Of a stretch of DNA of 56,973 bases, positions 36,962 to 46,846 are shown piece by piece. A program made the translations under genes and the position numbers. Source of the DNA: Parazoarcus communis SWub3 = DSM 12120 (GTDB taxonomy: Bacteria > Pseudomonadota > Gammaproteobacteria > Burkholderiales > Rhodocyclaceae); NCBI RefSeq assembly GCF_003226565.1, contig NZ_QKOE01000022.1:1-56973 (forward strand), given 5' to 3'. Under the pieces are notes generated by a model. The model searched no databases. It saw nothing but the letters and a program-made list of their open reading frames with translations, and was not told the origin of the DNA. Numbering within the stretch: the stretch's first letter is position 1; every line of letters begins with the position of its first letter.

Positions 36962-37851
36962 CAGGGGTTCTCCGAAGCGTGGACGGGGGCACGGGGCGCG
37001 CCGCTTGCCGGGCTCATCAGGCTGCGGCTACGCAAGCGCGGCACGAATGCTGCAAGCAGGAAGGTGCGGAACATGTAAGGCAACAGGCCACCCGCATTCA
37101 GGCGCGGATCAACGCGTTCGCGGTAGTGGCGATGCAGCGTGGTCAGCTTCGACCAGTGTGCTTTTGGGTGCGCATGGTGGGCGGTGTGCAGGCCGATGTT
37201 GAACAGCAGCGGATTCACCCAGCCTTCGAAATTGCGCGCATGGTTGATGGAAGAGTGGCCATCGGCATGGGCGTGCTGCAGGTAGTTGGTGGCGAGCAGC
37301 CAGTGCAGGCCATGCAACTGCGGCAACAGCACCAGCAATAGCCAGTTCTGTAGGTCGATGGCGGCCGTCAGGGCCCAGAGCATCAGCACCGCCGCGTACT
37401 GCCACAGTGCATAACGCCATGCGCCAGAACCGCGTCGGCGCTGAGCCAGCAGCCAGCGGAGGAATACGGGGTAGAGCACCGTCACCGCCTGCAGAGGATG
37501 AATCAGATAGCCCCACAGTGAATTGGTGTCGCCATTGAAACGATAGGTGCGGGCGACATCAAGCGGGCCGTGACGGTAGCGGTGGTGATTGGCGATGTGA
37601 GCCGGATAGAACACATAGGTCGGATGGCCCTGCAGCAGCGTCAGCCACAGGTCGGTCAGGCGGTTCAGCCGCTTGCTGCGCCACATCCTGCGGTGAGTGT
37701 GGTTGTGATGGATGACGCCGGTGCCCAGGGTCAGGAACAGCATCAGCGCATACAGTGGCAGCCAGATGCCGTGCATCCATTGCCAGACGACCAGTGCCGG
37801 CAAGGCCAGCATGTAGGCCAGGCTTTGCAGGTCGCGGCGTTCAAGCAACAT
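36961..37851 (-). CDS. Membrane fatty-acid desaturase
   Basis: The 296-residue protein is a membrane-bound diiron desaturase-like enzyme, with histidine boxes HHNHTH, HIANHH and HTAHHAH at about residues 48, 85 and 220, separated by membrane helices. It probably introduces double bonds, or a related oxidation, into an acyl chain. ATG 37851 overlaps the hydroxylase stop by 11 bases, and its own stop TGATG overlaps the KAS III fusion start by one base. Confidence 0.8.
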   Translation of the reverse strand: MLLERRDLQSLAYMLALPALVVWQWMHGIWLPLYALMLFLTLGTGVIHHNHTHRRMWRSKRLNRLTDLWLTLLQGHPTYVFYPAHIANHHRYRHGPLDVARTYRFNGDTNSLWGYLIHPLQAVTVLYPVFLRWLLAQRRRGSGAWRYALWQYAAVLMLWALTAAIDLQNWLLLVLLPQLHGLHWLLATNYLQHAHADGHSSINHARNFEGWVNPLLFNIGLHTAHHAHPKAHWSKLTTLHRHYRERVDPRLNAGGLLPYMFRTFLLAAFVPRLRSRSLMSPASGAPRAPVHASENP

Positions 37852-38638
37852 GGCGGCCCCGCCGGTCCGGGGTACGCGCCAGATCACGTGCAATCCGCTC
37901 GGCCGCGGCTTGAGGCGGCAGCGCGGTACCGAACAGGCGGTCCATGAACGGGAACATGAAGCCGTAGTTGCCGTGGAAGCAGGCGTGATGCAGATGATGC
38001 CGGCGGGCACCGTTCAGCCACCAGCGGTCGTGGTGGGCGTCGGGCAAAAAGTCGTAGTTGGAGTGGCCGATGCAGTTGAACAGCAGGCTGAACAAGGGCG
38101 CCGCCAGCAGTGCGGCAAAGCTGAAGTCATGAACCACCATGGGCAGCAGGATGATGTTGCCCAGCATCGCCGCCTCGACCGGATGAAAGCTGTAGGTTGC
38201 CCAGGGTGTGGTGACGATGGAGCGGTGGTGGGGCAGGTGAAAGCGGCGCAGCCATCGGGTGTGCAGCAGCCAGTGATTGGCATAGAAGTGGATCTCGTTC
38301 CAGATCACCAGCGCAAGAATCTCCAGCACGATGCGCCACCCTGGGGGATCGACCGCCAGCCGCGCCCAGCCCAACTGCAGCAAACCCCAGGGAAACACCA
38401 TGCCGGCACCGAACAGCAGCACCGACGAGGCCGATAGCAGCAATTCGCGCCGCAACTGCCCTTGTGGCACCGGACGTGGATCGAGTCGCCCGCCGTGCCC
38501 CAGGCGTGGCAGCACATGCCGCGTGAGCAGCCAGGTCAGCGCACCAAAACTCAGGTAGATGAAGCCGAAGAACAGCCATCCACCCAGGATGATCTCGTAC
38601 CAGCGGGATTCGAGCAGGAAGGCTTGCATGCGTGTCAC
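37841..38638 (-). CDS. Fatty-acid hydroxylase / sterol-desaturase superfamily protein
   Basis: This 265-residue protein has four or more membrane helices and the histidine clusters of the superfamily: HFYANHWLLH, FHLPHHRS and HHLHHACFHGNYG. These bind a diiron centre that hydroxylates or desaturates lipids. It is first of four overlapping genes. The GTG start at 38638 has AGGG six bases upstream; ATG 38629 is the alternative. A 12-bp palindrome GTCACGCGTGAC (38634-38645) overlaps the start region. Confidence 0.82.
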   Translation of the reverse strand: MTRMQAFLLESRWYEIILGGWLFFGFIYLSFGALTWLLTRHVLPRLGHGGRLDPRPVPQGQLRRELLLSASSVLLFGAGMVFPWGLLQLGWARLAVDPPGWRIVLEILALVIWNEIHFYANHWLLHTRWLRRFHLPHHRSIVTTPWATYSFHPVEAAMLGNIILLPMVVHDFSFAALLAAPLFSLLFNCIGHSNYDFLPDAHHDRWWLNGARRHHLHHACFHGNYGFMFPFMDRLFGTALPPQAAAERIARDLARTPDRRGRHVA

Positions 38639-38645
38639 GCGTGAC
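38634..38645. promoter_or_regulatory. Palindrome at the start of the lipid operon
   Basis: GTCACGCGTGAC is a perfect 12-bp palindrome covering the region of the hydroxylase start codon and its ribosome site. It could be an operator for an unidentified regulator. Its position inside the start region is unusual. Confidence 0.4.
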
Positions 38646-39013
38646 CCTGCGGTTAGGGGTGTTCAATGTATGACAGGTGTGAGAAATCTGGAAGTGTTCT
38701 TGTGACATGGCGGCGGCGCCATGTGTCAGGCGCGATTGCCACCGGACCGAGCCGACGCACGCTGCTGCCCGCCGGTGAGAAGGGGGGCGGAGTCTGATCG
38801 TCTTGAAGGCGGGGCGCGTCTGCGAGGGGGGTTTTGTTCAATACACCGCAGATCCCATTCCGGATGATGCCGTTTTCCGCTGTCTCGATTCCGGGAGTTC
38901 ATCATCATGGTTCAGTCATCCCTTCCGCGCTGCATTCTTCAGGGCCGCGGCTTGCCACCATTGTTGGCTGGCGACCTGGCATGTCCGCCAACCTGGCCAG
39001 CATGGGGGAAGCG
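38646..39013. other. Intergenic region between the lipid operon and the LysE gene
   Basis: The 370-base region holds one notable structure, the hairpin ACATGGCG (38705-38712) / CGCCATGT (38717-38724) with a 4-base loop. Frame upstream of the LysE start is open but has no ribosome site. No terminator or promoter is clear. Confidence 0.45.
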
Positions 39014-39601
39014 ATGGAAATGAGCGTGCTGGCATCGATGGCCGGTTTCGCCGTGGCCGCGTCCATTACACCGGGGCCTGTCAATCTGGTGGCGCTGGCT
39101 TCCAGTGTGCGTTTCGGCTTTCGCGCGGCGATGTGGCACGTCAGTGGTGCAACGCTGGGTTTCGTATTGTTGCTGCTGCTTGTGGGACATGGTCTGTACG
39201 CGTTGATGGAGCGGATTCCGCTGCTGGCGGTGTCGACGAAGTGGGCGGGCATCGTCTTTCTGCTCTATATGGCCTGCAGGTTGGCACTTGATGACGGCCG
39301 GCTGGGCAGCGACAACACGGTGCGGCGGCCGTCGATCTGGGCCGGTGCGGTGATGCAGTGGCTCAACCCCAAGGCCTGGTTGGCGGCTGTCGCCGGAGTG
39401 GGCGTCTATTGCGGTGAGGGTGATGGCTTGCGTCTGTGGCAGTTTGCCGCGATCTATCTGGTGGTCTGCTACTTGTCGGTGGCGAGTTGGGCGGGGGCCG
39501 GGTTGTTTCTGCGGCAGCACCTGCAGGATGCACGACGGATGCGCTATTTCAATCGCGCCATGGCTGTCGTGATTGCGCTCAGCATACTGGCGTTGCTTTA
39601 G
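39014..39601 (+). CDS. LysE/RhtB-family amino-acid exporter
   Basis: The 195-residue protein has six hydrophobic segments and the N-terminal motif FAVAASITPGPVNLVALASS that marks LysE/RhtB exporters. The usual length is 195-210. The longer open frame starts at 38834, but ATG 39014 gives the conventional N-terminus and follows GGGGAAG. Its stop overlaps the stop of the convergent AraC gene, so both ends share four bases. Confidence 0.83.
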   Translation: MEMSVLASMAGFAVAASITPGPVNLVALASSVRFGFRAAMWHVSGATLGFVLLLLLVGHGLYALMERIPLLAVSTKWAGIVFLLYMACRLALDDGRLGSDNTVRRPSIWAGAVMQWLNPKAWLAAVAGVGVYCGEGDGLRLWQFAAIYLVVCYLSVASWAGAGLFLRQHLQDARRMRYFNRAMAVVIALSILALL

Positions 39602-40464
39602 GCGCCCGTCGAGCCGGCCGTCGCGGGGGCGGTGTATTGCCCCGGTGTGGCGGCGACCCGACGTTTGAACTGGCGCTGAAAGTGCGCTTGATCGGCAAAG
39701 CCGGCCGCGAGTGCAACCTCGGCGATGGGTCGGCCACGCTTGAGCTCACGTTGAGCGTAGCGAATACGCCGGTCAGTCATCCAGGCGTGTGGGGTCATGC
39801 CGTAACGGGTCTTGAAGGCACGGATCAGATAGGAGGGCGACAGGCCGCAGGCCGCGCAAATGTCGTCCAGCCGCAACGCATCGGTACAGTGCGCATCGAT
39901 GTAGTCGGCTGCTGTCTGCAGGCGCGGATGATGCAGGTCCGGCACCATCCGGCGCGCTGAAGTGTGGCCGCCGTTGCCCAGGCGTTGCCAGAGTCCGTCG
40001 AACACCTCGATGGCACAGGTTTCCGCCTGCAGCAGGGGGCAGTCAGGGGTGGTCAGGGTGTCGAACAACAGGTTCAGGTCGCTGAACAGCGTTTCGTCGA
40101 TGCTCAAGTGAGTGGTGACCGGGCGGAAGTCTGCTGCGTCGGCGTGCTCGTCGCCCAGTTGGCGACGCGCCAGCCAGCCGGGGTCCAGATAGAACATGCT
40201 GTAGGACCAGGGCTGATCGTCGAGCGGGTTGCAGGCGTGGACTTCGTCCGGGTTCATCAGCACGATGGCCCCGGCCGCGATCTGCCATTGCTGCCCCTGG
40301 TTCCAGTAGGTCGAGCGTCCACCCGTGATGGTGCCGATCGAAAATGTCGGGTGAGAATGGCGGTCGTAGCACACCGTGCGCCCATCCTGCACCGCACGCG
40401 CTTCGATGAAGGGCAGGGCGGGATGGCGCCAGAACAGATGGGCGTCGGTGTGGCGGCGGCTCAT
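39598..40464 (-). CDS. AraC-family transcriptional regulator
   Basis: The 288-residue protein has an N-terminal cupin-like sensor (CYDRHSHPTFSIGTITGGRS) and a C-terminal AraC HTH pair (LDDICAACGLSPSYLIRAFK and IAEVALAAGFADQAHFQRQFK). It probably controls the adjacent LysE exporter, with which it is convergent, a common pairing in amino-acid efflux. Confidence 0.85.
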   Translation of the reverse strand: MSRRHTDAHLFWRHPALPFIEARAVQDGRTVCYDRHSHPTFSIGTITGGRSTYWNQGQQWQIAAGAIVLMNPDEVHACNPLDDQPWSYSMFYLDPGWLARRQLGDEHADAADFRPVTTHLSIDETLFSDLNLLFDTLTTPDCPLLQAETCAIEVFDGLWQRLGNGGHTSARRMVPDLHHPRLQTAADYIDAHCTDALRLDDICAACGLSPSYLIRAFKTRYGMTPHAWMTDRRIRYAQRELKRGRPIAEVALAAGFADQAHFQRQFKRRVAATPGQYTAPATAGSTGA

Positions 40465-40488
40465 GGTGTCAAAACCCTGCGCCGGCTT

Positions 40489-40929
40489 TTAGCCCGCCAA
40501 GGCGTCCTTGACCCAGGCATTGGCCTGCTTGGCGTCAAAGTTGGTGCCGTACTTTGCCTTCAGGGCGCCCATCACGACACCCATGGATTTGGGGCTGCGA
40601 TCGGCCAGGCCGGCGACGGTGTCGGCAATGAAGGTCTTCACTTCGGCTTCGCTGGCCATGGCCGGAAGGTAGCTGGTGAGGATGTCGGACTCGGCGCGCA
40701 AGACCGCAAGGCGGGCTTCGTCCTTGATGACTGCCAGGGCTTCCTGGTTGTTCTTCAGGAACTTGCGGATGGTCTGCTGTACTTCGTCATCGCTGCTCTC
40801 GCGGTTGCCGGCATTCTTGCCGACCATTTCGGCTTCGCCGATCAGGGTGGACAGCAAGGTGGCGCGCACGCCGTCGGCGGCCTTGCGGGCGAGCAGGGAA
40901 TCTTTTTTCAGTTGGGCCAGGAGGCTCAT
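40489..40929 (-). CDS. GatB/YqeY domain protein
   Basis: The 146-residue protein matches the YqeY family: LLAQLKKDSLLARKAAD, IGEAEMVGKNAG and the C-terminal PKSMGVVMGALKAKYG. YqeY resembles the tail of GatB, the amidotransferase subunit, and may act on charged tRNA. It is a single gene close to the thioredoxin-like gene downstream on the same strand. Start 40929 follows GGAGCC. Confidence 0.9.
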   Translation of the reverse strand: MSLLAQLKKDSLLARKAADGVRATLLSTLIGEAEMVGKNAGNRESSDDEVQQTIRKFLKNNQEALAVIKDEARLAVLRAESDILTSYLPAMASEAEVKTFIADTVAGLADRSPKSMGVVMGALKAKYGTNFDAKQANAWVKDALAG

Positions 40930-40957
40930 TGGGGGCTCCGAAATCCGGGTTGCAGGG

Positions 40958-41509
40958 TTACAGGCCAAAACCGGCCCACCACAGGCGCAGGCGCATGCCG
41001 ATTTCCGTGGTGTAGCCGATCGCGACCGAGCGGATCTGTCCGTCGGGCGCTATGGTAATCAAAGCGGGCACGCCGCGCAGTCCATACTGTGCCGCGATAC
41101 CGCCATCGGCGTCGATTGCGGTGATCCAGTCCAGTTGTTGTTCGTTCAGGTAGCGCTTGACCGCCGCCGCGTCGCCCGACTGCATCGCGACGGTCAGCAC
41201 CGGGTAGCTGCCCTGCACGGTATCGACGCTGCCTTGCTGCGCGCTGCAGACCGGGCACCATTCGGCCCAGAAATAGAGGCCAACGGCCTGTCCGGGATGC
41301 GTCCTGCGCCAGTCGTTCAGACGGGTGCTCGAGCCATCGACCATGACTGCGTCGAAGTCCGGTGCGAGACCGGCGGGTACATTGCGCGACTGCCATAGCT
41401 GAACACCGGTCACCACCAGGATGATCAGCGCGATGTCGACCAGCCAGCGCCGCCAGCGCGGCTTTGCGGGAGTGGGCTTCGGGGGCGGTGCGGCGGGGGA
41501 TACGGACAT
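40958..41509 (-). CDS. Membrane-anchored thioredoxin-like protein (ScsD/TlpA type)
   Basis: The 183-residue protein has one N-terminal membrane anchor (WLVDIALIILVVTGVQLW), then a thioredoxin fold with the active site WCPVC in YFWAEWCPVCSAQQGS and cis-Pro in RGVPALITI. It would act in the periplasm as a disulfide oxidoreductase of the ScsD type. The start is uncertain; ATG 41509 is chosen (MSVSPAAPP), with another at 41548. Confidence 0.82.
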   Translation of the reverse strand: MSVSPAAPPPKPTPAKPRWRRWLVDIALIILVVTGVQLWQSRNVPAGLAPDFDAVMVDGSSTRLNDWRRTHPGQAVGLYFWAEWCPVCSAQQGSVDTVQGSYPVLTVAMQSGDAAAVKRYLNEQQLDWITAIDADGGIAAQYGLRGVPALITIAPDGQIRSVAIGYTTEIGMRLRLWWAGFGL

Positions 41510-41570
41510 GGAACGGCGGGCGCCGGCGGACTTGCGGGTCGACAGCATAGCGGTGCAGGCCACAAATGAA

Positions 41571-41601
41571 AACGGGCGCAGCCTCGTGAGCTGCGCCCGT
41601 T
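41571..41601 (-). terminator. Rho-independent terminator of pobA
   Basis: AACGGGCGCAGC (41571-41582) pairs with GCTGCGCCCGTT (41590-41601) in a 12-bp stem. On the minus strand the stem runs into TTTTCATTT. It lies 23 bases after the pobA stop, so it is read as its intrinsic terminator. Confidence 0.88.
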
Positions 41602-41624
41602 CACCACAGGGGAGGGTGTGGTGA

Positions 41625-42967
<1,343 letters not shown>

Positions 42968-43864
42968 ATGAAAGACGTCAAGGTCCCGATCTACAAGCTT
43001 TATGGCGAGCAGGCACTGTGGCCTACGCCAGAGCCGGTTCACTACGAGACCATTGCAGCTCGTAGCGCGCTGTACGATTGGGAAATCACACCGCATAGCC
43101 ATGACAGCCTGCTGCACCTGGTTTTCCTCAACGCTGGGCAGGCCGAGATGGTGCTCGAGACGCAGGTCATGGCACTCGAGCTGCCCTGTGCGTTGATGGT
43201 GCCGCCACGGCGCATCCACGGTTTCCGCTTCTCGTCGGATGTGGTCGGAGAGATTGTGACCCTGCCGCAGAACCTGCTTGGCGAGCTGTTTGTGCTGTCC
43301 GCCGAGTTACGGGGAGCATTCGATGGCTTCCGCTATCTGCCGCTGGGCAGGCAGGCGGATGCGCTGGCGTTGATGCGCCTGCATTTCGGGCAGTTCGCGC
43401 GCGAATACGCCGGTCATCAGCCCGGTCGGCTCAGCGTGTTGATGGCCGTATTGGCGCAGGTGCTGGTGCAACTGGCGCGGGCGGGCGCCATCAGTACCGA
43501 TATGGGGCCGCGCAATCGCATGCATGGCCGGGTGGAGCGCTTCGTCGAACTGATCGAGCGCCATTTCCGCGACTGGCAGCCGCTGTCCTTCTACGCGCAG
43601 CGGCTTGGCGTCTCCACTGCGCAACTCAACAACAGCTGCCGGCGCGAGGCTGGACGCAGCGCACAGGAGATGATCCACGACCGCCTGTTGCTGGAGGCGC
43701 GTCGTTTGCTGGCCTACTCGGATCTGGATGTGACCGGTATTGGCTATGCGCTGGGGTTTCGCGATCCGGCCTACTTCTCCCGCTTCTTTGCGCGCAGACA
43801 GGGGGTGTCGCCGTCGGTGTTCCGGCTGGAGCAGGCCGAGCGACAGCGGCAGCCTGCGTCCTGA
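42968..43864 (+). CDS. pobR: AraC-family activator of pobA
   Basis: A 298-residue AraC-type activator. The N-terminal sensor half is of the PobR kind (VHYETIAARSALYDWEITPH), and the C-terminal HTH pair is FYAQRLGVSTAQLNNSCRRE and VTGIGYALGFRDPAYFSRFF. Divergent placement next to pobA is the standard PobR context. ATG 42968 is preferred over GTG 42941, because the former gives the more usual MKDVKVP start. Confidence 0.88.
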   Translation: MKDVKVPIYKLYGEQALWPTPEPVHYETIAARSALYDWEITPHSHDSLLHLVFLNAGQAEMVLETQVMALELPCALMVPPRRIHGFRFSSDVVGEIVTLPQNLLGELFVLSAELRGAFDGFRYLPLGRQADALALMRLHFGQFAREYAGHQPGRLSVLMAVLAQVLVQLARAGAISTDMGPRNRMHGRVERFVELIERHFRDWQPLSFYAQRLGVSTAQLNNSCRREAGRSAQEMIHDRLLLEARRLLAYSDLDVTGIGYALGFRDPAYFSRFFARRQGVSPSVFRLEQAERQRQPAS

Positions 43865-43922
43865 GCAAATCGGAAAAGATGGGATCACGGCCCGGGGAGA
43901 CGTACCGCAGTTGCCGTGATGT

Positions 43923-45617
43923 TCATCCGGACAATGCCGAAGCGCGTCTGGGATGGGTTTGTTTCTTCAGCCGGTAATTGAGCTGGGCGCGGGTCATGCC
44001 CAGCAGACGGGCTGCCGCGGCCAGATTGCCACGGGCGCGATGGACCGCGCGTTGCAGGATGTCCTGCTCCAGCGCCTCCAGGGATACGCCCGCGTCGAGT
44101 ACCGCGTCGGGCAGATCCAGACCGTCGCGCTTGCGTTCGCCCAGCTTGCCGCTGTTGTCGATGCATGCATGCTGGCCGGGTGAGGGGGTGGGGCCGGCAA
44201 ACAGCTGATCGACCTCCACCCACCCGTTCTGTGCTGCGAGGATGACGCCGCGTTCGATCACGTTCTCAAGTTCGCGTACATTGCCCGGCCAGCGATGGTT
44301 CTTGAGTGCGAGCATGGCCTTGTCGGTCAGTCCGGCAATCCGTTTTGCATGCAGGGAGCAGAAACGTGCCGTCATTGCCTCGACGAGTGGGGGAATGTCC
44401 GAGGCACGTTCGCGCAAGGGGGGAATCGTCACCGGATACACATTGAGCCGGTAGTACAGGTCGCGGCGGAAGCGGCCCGCCTCGACCGCGGCGTGAAGCT
44501 CGACGTTGGTCGCAGCCACCAGGCGGACGTTGATCTTGCGCGTACGTTCGTCGCCCAGGCGCTCGATCTCGCCTTCCTGCAACACCCTGAGCAGCTTGGC
44601 CTGTGCCGATAGCGGCAGTTCGCCGACCTCGTCGAGAAACAAGGTGCCGCCGTCGGCGCGTTCGAATTTGCCTGCGCGCGATGCATGCGCACCGGTGAAG
44701 GCGCCGCGCTCGACGCCGAACAGCTCGGACTCGATCAACTCGTCGGGCAATGCGGCACAGTTGACCGCGACGAAAGGGGCATCCTTGCGTGGGCTCAGTT
44801 CGTGCAGGGCGCGGGCAAAGCGCTCCTTGCCGACGCCGGTCTCGCCCAGCAGCAGTACGGTGACGTTGGTCGCCGCCGCCTTGGTGACCAGGTCGTAGGC
44901 GGCGAGAAAGCCCGAAGAGGTACCGATCAGGTTGGTGATGCGGCGGGGGCAGGCCATGCTCTGGCGCATAGCCTCAACCTCTTCCCGTAGCTCCAGCAGG
45001 CGCCCGACGATGGAATCCGGCTCGAAATATGGCGTCAGCTCGTGCGCATCAGGCCAGTCCTCTGCCGGCTTGCCAACGATACGGCAGTGATCGCCCCCCA
45101 TTGCTGCGCATTCAAGCTCGCGGTACAGGATGAAGCGTCCCATGAAGGCCGATGTGTAGCCCGAGGCATAGCCAATCATCATCCAGCACACCGGGTGGTC
45201 TACCTCGCCAAACTGCTGGACATGGACTTCCGCCTCCCATGACTGGCGCCAGATGAACTCACCGTAGAACTGCCCGGCTTCGGCATCGATGTCCAGGCGT
45301 ACCGGTTCGACTTCGACACAGCCTTCGAGCATGTGCAACTGGGGGCCGACGACAAAGGCATCGACCAGTTTGCCGGCGCCGCGAATCTTGCGTGCGAGCT
45401 CGGCATCACGCAATCCGGACGCGAAGCCCATGCGGGTCAGGATGCGGCGGGCCTGCTCGGCGCCGACGGATTCGATCAGCTCCTTGCGCAACTCGGACAG
45501 GGCGGCCGAATGCAGCAACACCATACGATGCTCACCCAGCCAGATCAGACCGTCCTTGTCTGAAAAACGGAGCAGCTGCCGCAGGTCGGCATTCTCCGGA
45601 TACAGGATTTCCTTCAC
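43923..45617 (-). CDS. dmpR: DmpR/XylR-type sigma-54 activator of phenol genes
   Basis: The 564-residue protein has the three-part layout of DmpR. An aromatic-effector (XylR-N/V4R) sensor covers residues 1-210. An AAA+ sigma-54 activation domain (about 235-470) has Walker [12 protein letters not shown] and the sigma-54 contact loop [15 protein letters not shown] Fis-type HTH lies at the C-terminus ([21 protein letters not shown]). In Pseudomonas CF600, DmpR binds phenol directly and activates the phenol operon from remote sites. Located divergently from the dmp genes it should regulate. Confidence 0.94.
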   Translation of the reverse strand: MKEILYPENADLRQLLRFSDKDGLIWLGEHRMVLLHSAALSELRKELIESVGAEQARRILTRMGFASGLRDAELARKIRGAGKLVDAFVVGPQLHMLEGCVEVEPVRLDIDAEAGQFYGEFIWRQSWEAEVHVQQFGEVDHPVCWMMIGYASGYTSAFMGRFILYRELECAAMGGDHCRIVGKPAEDWPDAHELTPYFEPDSIVGRLLELREEVEAMRQSMACPRRITNLIGTSSGFLAAYDLVTKAAATNVTVLLLGETGVGKERFARALHELSPRKDAPFVAVNCAALPDELIESELFGVERGAFTGAHASRAGKFERADGGTLFLDEVGELPLSAQAKLLRVLQEGEIERLGDERTRKINVRLVAATNVELHAAVEAGRFRRDLYYRLNVYPVTIPPLRERASDIPPLVEAMTARFCSLHAKRIAGLTDKAMLALKNHRWPGNVRELENVIERGVILAAQNGWVEVDQLFAGPTPSPGQHACIDNSGKLGERKRDGLDLPDAVLDAGVSLEALEQDILQRAVHRARGNLAAAARLLGMTRAQLNYRLKKQTHPRRASALSG

Positions 45618-45799
45618 GTCTCCTCCTTGTGCCGGCTTGCCTGGGCAGGCATCGCGGCATTGCCTCTACGGGCGCATGGCGGGCGACCTGGGGTCGTCCG
45701 CTCGTCTCAGCCGTAACCATACCCCAGCTTGCCGCAAAGTGAGTCGGGCTCCCGTGCAGGCCGTTCGAGATGCAGAATAGAATTTTGACACGAATTGAT

Positions 45800-45811
45800 A
45801 ATCTCGAGATT
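45800..45811. promoter_or_regulatory. AATCTCGAGATT palindrome 1 (ferredoxin promoter)
   Basis: A perfect 12-bp palindrome that recurs at 51319 and 53237 and, degenerate, at 46445. Here it ends about 10 bases upstream of the sigma-54 -24 element. It is the probable operator of the GntR regulator at 52441, which would control the ferredoxin unit besides DmpR. Confidence 0.65.
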
Positions 45812-45820
45812 AAGTTAATG

Positions 45821-45837
45821 TTGGCATGGTTCTTGTA
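45821..45837 (+). promoter_or_regulatory. Sigma-54 promoter of the ferredoxin gene
   Basis: TTGGCATGGTTCTTGTA contains TGGCATG (-24) and TTGT (-12) at the correct spacing, close to the consensus TGGCACG-N4-TTGC. It lies about 95 bases before the ferredoxin ATG and is expected to need an activator such as DmpR. Confidence 0.75.
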
Positions 45838-45930
45838 AGGCATGGCAGATCGGTACAGCACCTGTACCGGATGAGCAAAACGAAGAAAACCACAACCCGC
45901 CGGCAGGTATCGGCAGAGGAGACGACCAAG

Positions 45931-46248
45931 ATGGAGAAACCGTATCGCGTCCTGATCCAGGACAGTGGTGAGCAGTTTGCCTGTGATGGCCAGGAGAGCC
46001 TGTTGCGCGCCATGGAGGCGCTGGGCAGGCGGGGTATTCCGGTGGGGTGCCGTGGTGGTGGATGTGGCGTGTGCAAGGTCAGGGTCACCGATGGTGCCTA
46101 CCACACCCGCAAGATGAGCCGGGCCTGCCTTTCCGCCGCAGAGGAAGAGGCCGGCGTGGTGCTGGCCTGCCGGGTCTTTGCGGACAGCGATTTGTCCTTG
46201 AGTGTCGTGGGCAAGATGAGCAGAGTCTTGCAGACAGGGCACGGTTGA
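45931..46248 (+). CDS. dmpQ: DmpQ/XylT-type 2Fe-2S ferredoxin
   Basis: The 105-residue ferredoxin has the plant-type cluster motif CRGGGCGVCKV and a distal Cys in VVLACRVF. DmpQ and XylT reduce and so reactivate the oxidised iron of catechol 2,3-dioxygenase. Normally dmpQ sits between dmpP and dmpB. Here it lies upstream as a separate unit with its own sigma-54 promoter and terminator, which is unusual. ATG 45931 follows AGAGGAG; an upstream ATG at 45871 is also open. Confidence 0.85.
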   Translation: MEKPYRVLIQDSGEQFACDGQESLLRAMEALGRRGIPVGCRGGGCGVCKVRVTDGAYHTRKMSRACLSAAEEEAGVVLACRVFADSDLSLSVVGKMSRVLQTGHG

Positions 46249-46293
46249 GCGTGCCTGGTCGGCCGCAGGCGTGCGGCTGGAGGAGAACTTGAG

Positions 46294-46333
46294 AAGGGCC
46301 GTTGCGGCATGTCGCAACGGCCCTTTGTGTTTG
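46294..46333 (+). terminator. Rho-independent terminator of the ferredoxin gene
   Basis: AAGGGCCGTTGCG (46294-46306) and CGCAACGGCCCTT (46313-46325) form a perfect 13-bp stem, followed by TGTGTTT. It lies 46 bases after the ferredoxin stop and isolates that unit from dmpK. Confidence 0.88.
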
Positions 46334-46369
46334 GGCGGGTACGACAGGCTGCTGCAATGCGGCAAATCG

Positions 46370-46418
46370 ACTTCACCAAATGATCAACTGAAAACGGGAT
46401 TTGATCATTTGATGAAGT
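46370..46418 (+). promoter_or_regulatory. DmpR-type upstream activating sequence pair
   Basis: ACTTCACCAAATGATCAA (46370-46387) and TTGATCATTTGATGAAGT (46401-46418) are inverted repeats of 18 bases with one mismatch, separated by 13 bases. The TTGATCA core matches the known DmpR/XylR-type UAS. It lies about 100 bases upstream of the sigma-54 promoter of dmpK, the usual distance for an enhancer. Confidence 0.8.
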
Positions 46419-46444
46419 GATAAATGGATGTGATTGATGGAAAT

Positions 46445-46456
46445 AATCTCGAGAAA
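46445..46456. promoter_or_regulatory. Degenerate copy of the GntR-type palindrome
   Basis: AATCTCGAGAAA shares the core TCTCGAGA and 10 of 12 bases with the palindrome AATCTCGAGATT. It stands between the UAS pair and the sigma-54 promoter, where binding could interfere with looping. It is weaker evidence than the three perfect copies. Confidence 0.5.
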
Positions 46457-46494
46457 GTTTGATTTTTCCAGCAATCCTGCGGTTCCTCGGGTGC

Positions 46495-46509
46495 TGGCAC
46501 GAAGCTTGA
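46495..46509 (+). promoter_or_regulatory. Sigma-54 promoter of dmpKLMNOP
   Basis: TGGCACGAAGCTTGA has the -24 TGGCACG and -12 TTGA at the exact sigma-54 spacing. It lies 54 bases before dmpK, downstream of the DmpR UAS. Confidence 0.85.
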
Positions 46510-46562
46510 TACAGGGTGCTCCGCGATGGTCTGCATTGGATCAATACGGAGGACGCTGGCAA

Positions 46563-46817
46563 ATGAACACCGACAAGGCCGCAATCGACGTCAGTCTCAA
46601 GTACGTCAGGTTGATCGAACGCCGCACCGACGGTTTCGTCGAGTTCGAGTTCGCCATTGGCGAGCCTGAGCTGTGTGCCGAAATGCTGCTGCCCGCCGAT
46701 GCCTTCGAGACCTTCTGTCGCAACAACGCGGTGATTCACCTGGCCCCCCGCGGCGAGTCCTCAGGCTCGGACTGGAGCTGGGGCCTGCATCAGGCAACAC
46801 ACCAGCGCTTTCGCTGA
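46563..46817 (+). CDS. dmpK: Phenol hydroxylase assembly protein
   Basis: This 84-residue protein matches DmpK, a small factor needed for phenol hydroxylase activity and probably for assembly or iron loading. Sequence marks are KYVRLIERRTDGFVEFEF and the aromatic end WSWGLHQATH. First gene of the hydroxylase operon, preceded by GGAGG. Position, size and neighbours support the assignment. Confidence 0.87.
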   Translation: MNTDKAAIDVSLKYVRLIERRTDGFVEFEFAIGEPELCAEMLLPADAFETFCRNNAVIHLAPRGESSGSDWSWGLHQATHQRFR

Positions 46818-46846
46818 GTGCCCATAAAACAAGGAGGAGACGTTCC

